NCBI GenBank assembly: GCA_024682555.1
Contig: JAIKZD010000083.1
Span: 1-55,846 of the forward strand
DNA from: Lachnospiraceae bacterium
Lineage (GTDB): Bacteria; Bacillota; Clostridia; Lachnospirales; Lachnospiraceae
Direction of reading: 5' to 3'
Length of the DNA: 55,846 nt
In this document: piece by piece, positions 52,978-55,846 of the stretch
Position numbering within the stretch: position 1 is the first letter of the stretch
Layout of the letters: the number at the start of each line of letters is the position of its first letter
Notes under the pieces: generated by a model
The model's database searches: none
Told to the model about the DNA's origin: nothing
The model's input: the letters and a program-made list of their open reading frames with translations, nothing else
Position numbers and translations under genes: made by a program

Positions 52978-54096
52978 ATGAGCATAGACTTAAGTGTTAT
53001 GCCGAAGCTCGGATTCGGGCTGATGCGGCTGCCTGAAAAGAACGGAGTTATTGACCATGACCATGTCTGCAGGATGGTTGATAAATACATGAAGGCGGGA
53101 ATGAATTATTTTGACACCGCTTATGTATATCATGGCGGCAGATCGGAGGTTGCGGCGAGGGAAGCTCTTGTTAAGAGATACCCAAGGGACAGCTTTATGT
53201 TAGCAACCAAGCTCCCGGCATGGGAGATAAGAAAGGAAGCGGACATAGAGAGGATCTTCAACGAGCAGTTAGAGAGAGCGGGGGTCGATTTCTTTGATTT
53301 TTATCTGCTTCACTCCATCGAAGACGGATCAAACCATGATACCTATGTGAAGTATGACTGCTTCAAATGGGGAATGCAGAAAAAGGCGGAGGGAAAGATC
53401 AGGCATTTCGGCTTTTCTTATCACGGAAGTCCGGAGCTTTTGGAAGAGATCCTTAATGCTCATCCGGAAGTTGAATTTGTCCAGATACAGCTCAATTATC
53501 TTGACAGGACCAATCCGGTTGTCAGATCCCAGAGACTCTATGAGATCCTGCATGACCGGAACATCCCCATCATAGTAATGGAGCCCGTAAGAGGCGGAAT
53601 GCTTGCGGACCTCGGCCCCGAGATCGAGGCGAAGTTTAAGAAAAGACAGCCGGAAAGATCCGTGGCTTCCTGGGCCCTCCGGTTTGTGGGCTCCCTCCCC
53701 GGTGTCATGACCATATTATCGGGTATGTCAACGGAAGAGCAGATGGAGGATAATATAAATACTTTTGCCGATTTTGAACCTCTTGCGGATGATGAGTTTA
53801 AGATCGTAAATGAGGTTACCGAGGCGGTGCTTTCCATGCCGCAGATAGGCTGCACGGCCTGCAGATACTGCGTGGACGGCTGTCCCATGAAGATAAGCAT
53901 TCCCGATGTTTTCAGGACCATAAATACCCTCAGGCGTTATCCTGACGACTGGAGATCAAAGAATTTCTATTCGGGACTCATACAGAGGAGCGGCAAGGCT
54001 TCCGACTGTATAGGCTGCGGTCAGTGCGAGAGGGTATGTCCCCAGCATCTTCCCATCATAGAACTGATGAAAGAGGCTTCCGGGATACTTGACTGA
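52978..54096 (+). CDS. aldo/keto reductase with C-terminal 4Fe-4S ferredoxin domain
   Basis: A 372-residue protein. The ATG at 52978 is eight bases after AAGGAGG; an ATG at 52972 is too close. Residues ~1-270 are an aldo/keto reductase barrel with the catalytic tetrad: Asp in YFDTAY, Tyr in VYHGG, Lys in LATKLP and His in LLHSIE. The C-terminus carries CTACRYCVDGCP and, after a helical insert, CIGCGQCERVCP, which should hold two 4Fe-4S clusters. This layout is common in anaerobes; electrons probably come from ferredoxin or NAD(P)H to reduce an aldehyde or ketone not identifiable here. Confidence 0.93.
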   Translation: MSIDLSVMPKLGFGLMRLPEKNGVIDHDHVCRMVDKYMKAGMNYFDTAYVYHGGRSEVAAREALVKRYPRDSFMLATKLPAWEIRKEADIERIFNEQLERAGVDFFDFYLLHSIEDGSNHDTYVKYDCFKWGMQKKAEGKIRHFGFSYHGSPELLEEILNAHPEVEFVQIQLNYLDRTNPVVRSQRLYEILHDRNIPIIVMEPVRGGMLADLGPEIEAKFKKRQPERSVASWALRFVGSLPGVMTILSGMSTEEQMEDNINTFADFEPLADDEFKIVNEVTEAVLSMPQIGCTACRYCVDGCPMKISIPDVFRTINTLRRYPDDWRSKNFYSGLIQRSGKASDCIGCGQCERVCPQHLPIIELMKEASGILD

Positions 54097-54170
54097 GTAC
54101 CGGACGGAAGTTTTTTGCCATGATGATAGATACATCCGGTGTATGATGACCGGATGACGGAGGAAAAAAG

Positions 54171-55202
54171 ATGAAAAAAAGAGCATTATTTATCGGCGGA
54201 ACAGGTACCATCAGTACTGCCATAGTAAAAAGGCTGGTGAATGAACTTGACTGGGAGGTCTGGGTTATAAACCGGGGCAACAGGACCCATGTTCTGCCGG
54301 ACGGCGTAAACCTTATAACCTGCGATATCAATGATGAGGAGGCGGTTCTCTCAAAGCTTGCGGGCATGACCTTCGACTGTGTATGCGAGTTCATAGGATT
54401 CACGGTTTCACAGGTGGAAAGGGACTACAGACTGTTTGCGGGCATGACAAAGCAGTATATCTATATAAGCTCCGCTTCCGCATATCACAAGCCGGCGGCA
54501 GGATATATCATCACTGAGGGGACCACGCTCTCAAATCCTTACTGGCAGTATTCGAGAGATAAGATAGCCTGTGAGGAATTTCTTATGAAAAAATACAGAG
54601 AGGAAGGCTTCCCCGTTACAATAGTAAGGCCCAGCCATACCTATGATGAGAGGAATGTACCTCTGGGTGTCCATGGGAAAAACGGTTTCTATCAGGTCAT
54701 AAAGAGGATGCAGGAGGGTAAGCCCGTTATCATTCAGGGGGACGGCTCAAGTCTTTGGACCCTCACCTGGAACGGGGATTTTGCCATAGGCTATACAGGG
54801 CTTATGGGTAACAGGCATGCCATAGGTGAGGCTTTCCAGATAACCTCGGATGAGACTCTTACCTGGGATCAGATATATCAGACCATAGCCGATGCTCTGG
54901 GAGTAAAACTCAATGCGTATCATGTTGCAACGGATTTTCTCAGGGCGGCAGGTGATAAGTACGGATTTGATTTCACCGGGTCTTTGCTCGGAGATAAGTC
55001 CGTGTCGGTGGTATTTGACAATACAAAGCTGAAAAGAGCCGTTCCCGACATGAGGACGAATGTGCGCTTTGACATGGGAGTTAAGATCGCGCTTGATTAT
55101 GTATTATCCCATCCCGATGAATGCATGAAGGAAGATCCGGAGTTTGACGAGTGGTGCGACAGGGTCATAGAGGCACTTGAAAAAGCGAAAGAGACCCTGT
55201 GA
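54171..55202 (+). CDS. NAD-dependent epimerase/dehydratase family protein
   Basis: A 343-residue extended short-chain dehydrogenase with GGAGG upstream. The N-terminal Rossmann motif is FIGGTGTIS, and the catalytic Tyr-Lys pair is in YSRDK, preceded by a YIYISSASAYHK strand with Ser. VRPSHTYDERNVPL and GDGSSLWTLTW fit sugar-nucleotide-type family members. Substrate unknown. It follows the aldo/keto reductase by 74 bases on the same strand, and a repeat element follows its stop. Confidence 0.9.
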   Translation: MKKRALFIGGTGTISTAIVKRLVNELDWEVWVINRGNRTHVLPDGVNLITCDINDEEAVLSKLAGMTFDCVCEFIGFTVSQVERDYRLFAGMTKQYIYISSASAYHKPAAGYIITEGTTLSNPYWQYSRDKIACEEFLMKKYREEGFPVTIVRPSHTYDERNVPLGVHGKNGFYQVIKRMQEGKPVIIQGDGSSLWTLTWNGDFAIGYTGLMGNRHAIGEAFQITSDETLTWDQIYQTIADALGVKLNAYHVATDFLRAAGDKYGFDFTGSLLGDKSVSVVFDNTKLKRAVPDMRTNVRFDMGVKIALDYVLSHPDECMKEDPEFDEWCDRVIEALEKAKETL

Positions 55203-55207
55203 GACTT

Positions 55208-55302
55208 GGGGACGGTTCTTTTGTCTCATTTTTTTGAGACGGAGGAACCGTCCCCGATTCTCATTAAGATCTGATGAGACGGACAGGACAAAAGAACCGT
55301 CC
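55208..55302. repeat. compound inverted-repeat element (GGGGACGGTTCTTTTGTC)
   Basis: GGGGACGGTTC (55208-55218) pairs with GAACCGTCCCC (55245-55255), with GTCTCA/TGAGAC inside. In addition the 16 bases at 55210-55225 are perfectly complementary to 55287-55302, so two alternative foldings exist. It fills the gap between the epimerase gene and the next gene. It is the largest copy of the family seen at 16956, 18004 and 20073. Confidence 0.8.
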
Positions 55303-55340
55303 TCATGTCTTGTAATAATTCAGAAGAAAGAAGGTATTTT

Positions 55341-55846
55341 ATGATTATTTATGTTGATGTTAATGCGAAACACGATGGAAACGGAAGTAAACAGCTGCCC
55401 TACAGAAGGATAAACGAGGCGGCGGCAGCTGCATTGCCCGGAGATGAGATCCTGGTGGCGCCGGGAACATACAGGGAGTATGTCAATCCCGTCAACCCGG
55501 GAACGGAAGAGAACAGGATCGTTTATAAGAGCACTGAGCCGCTGGGAGCGGTGATAACCGGTGCCGAGAGAGTCACGGGCTGGACAAAATATAAGGGTGA
55601 CGTCTGGACCGTAAGGGTGAAAAACAGTATTTTCGGTAATTACAATCCGTATACCACTCTTGTCTATGGTGACTGGTATTTTGCCACACCCAATAAGCAT
55701 ACAGGCTGTGTATGGTTAAATGATGCAGCCCTCTATGAGGTACTGAGCATAGAGGAGTGCGAGCAGGCGAAGGTTTACGAATGCTCATGGGATCCCGATA
55801 ACTCAAAGAGAAAATGGATTGCACTACAGGATGAGGAAAAAGATGA
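55341..55846 (+). CDS. right-handed beta-helix protein, 3' truncated
   Basis: The frame opens at ATG 55341 and is still open at the window end, 168 codons in. The start MIIYVDVNAKHDGNGSK, the RRINEAAAAALPGDEILVAPGTYREYV block and the following GAVITGAERVTGW strand are typical of parallel beta-helix proteins of the DUF1565/pectate-lyase-like group, often glycan-degrading or glycan-binding. There is no signal peptide, which suggests a cytoplasmic enzyme acting on imported oligosaccharide or non-classical export. GAAAGAAGG upstream is a fair ribosome-binding site. Confidence 0.75.
   Translation, partial: MIIYVDVNAKHDGNGSKQLPYRRINEAAAAALPGDEILVAPGTYREYVNPVNPGTEENRIVYKSTEPLGAVITGAERVTGWTKYKGDVWTVRVKNSIFGNYNPYTTLVYGDWYFATPNKHTGCVWLNDAALYEVLSIEECEQAKVYECSWDPDNSKRKWIALQDEEKD

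Overview
The window looks like chromosome from a Gram-positive Clostridia, most likely a Lachnospiraceae (gut or rumen) bacterium. The reasons are lipoprotein-type solute-binding proteins, purine-rich AGGAGG ribosome-binding sites, an ECF-type ThiT under a TPP riboswitch, YesM/YesN-type two-component pairs, a CUT1 sugar importer with no ATPase of its own, a LacI-like/GGDEF fusion, and very large secreted proteins built from InlB-type and Ig-like repeats. No rRNA, tRNA, CRISPR array, insertion sequence or phage gene was seen. Taxonomy is inferred from gene content only.

Layout. 1-5,956: 3' part of a LacI-like-sensor/GGDEF protein, maf, a small SH3/Sm-like protein, an HExxH membrane metallopeptidase, a methyl-accepting chemotaxis protein, and a convergent D-2-hydroxyacid dehydrogenase. 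6,253-12,061: a BMP-type (nucleoside-class) ABC importer followed by a protein with a degenerate receiver domain. 12,065-12,975: thiT on the minus strand with promoter, TPP riboswitch and a hairpin that can hide its ribosome-binding site. 13,111-20,072: the most unusual stretch, with a one-pass membrane protein, an OmpR-type regulator with no kinase, a STAND/NB-ARC-like ATPase, a lipoprotein alpha/beta hydrolase, a methyltransferase-like protein and a DUF1848 iron-sulfur protein. Repeat elements with a common core lie in three of its gene junctions. 20,148-27,663: a YesM/YesN pair, then a sugar-type ABC importer (lipoprotein, permease, double ATPase, second permease) closed by a strong terminator. 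27,876-42,485: a 3,521-residue secreted protein and a tandem shorter paralogue whose signal peptide is out of frame with its body. 42,801-46,612: an apparent operon of a ParB-like/HAD-like fusion, a stand-alone HAD paralogue, a histidine kinase with no regulator, and a lipoprotein. 46,849-52,800: a maltodextrin-type operon (binding protein, two permeases, malQ, LacI regulator) with two near-identical LacI-type operators on its promoter. 52,978-55,846: an aldo/keto reductase with a ferredoxin-like tail, an NAD-dependent epimerase-like protein, a repeat element, and the start of a beta-helix protein cut by the window end.

Overall the region is devoted to sensing and importing nutrients and to the cell surface. 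The best candidates for undescribed biology are the membrane protein/regulator/STAND/hydrolase cluster (13,111-17,993) and the ParB-HAD operon (42,801-46,612). Their functions are inferred from motifs only and cannot be settled from sequence alone.
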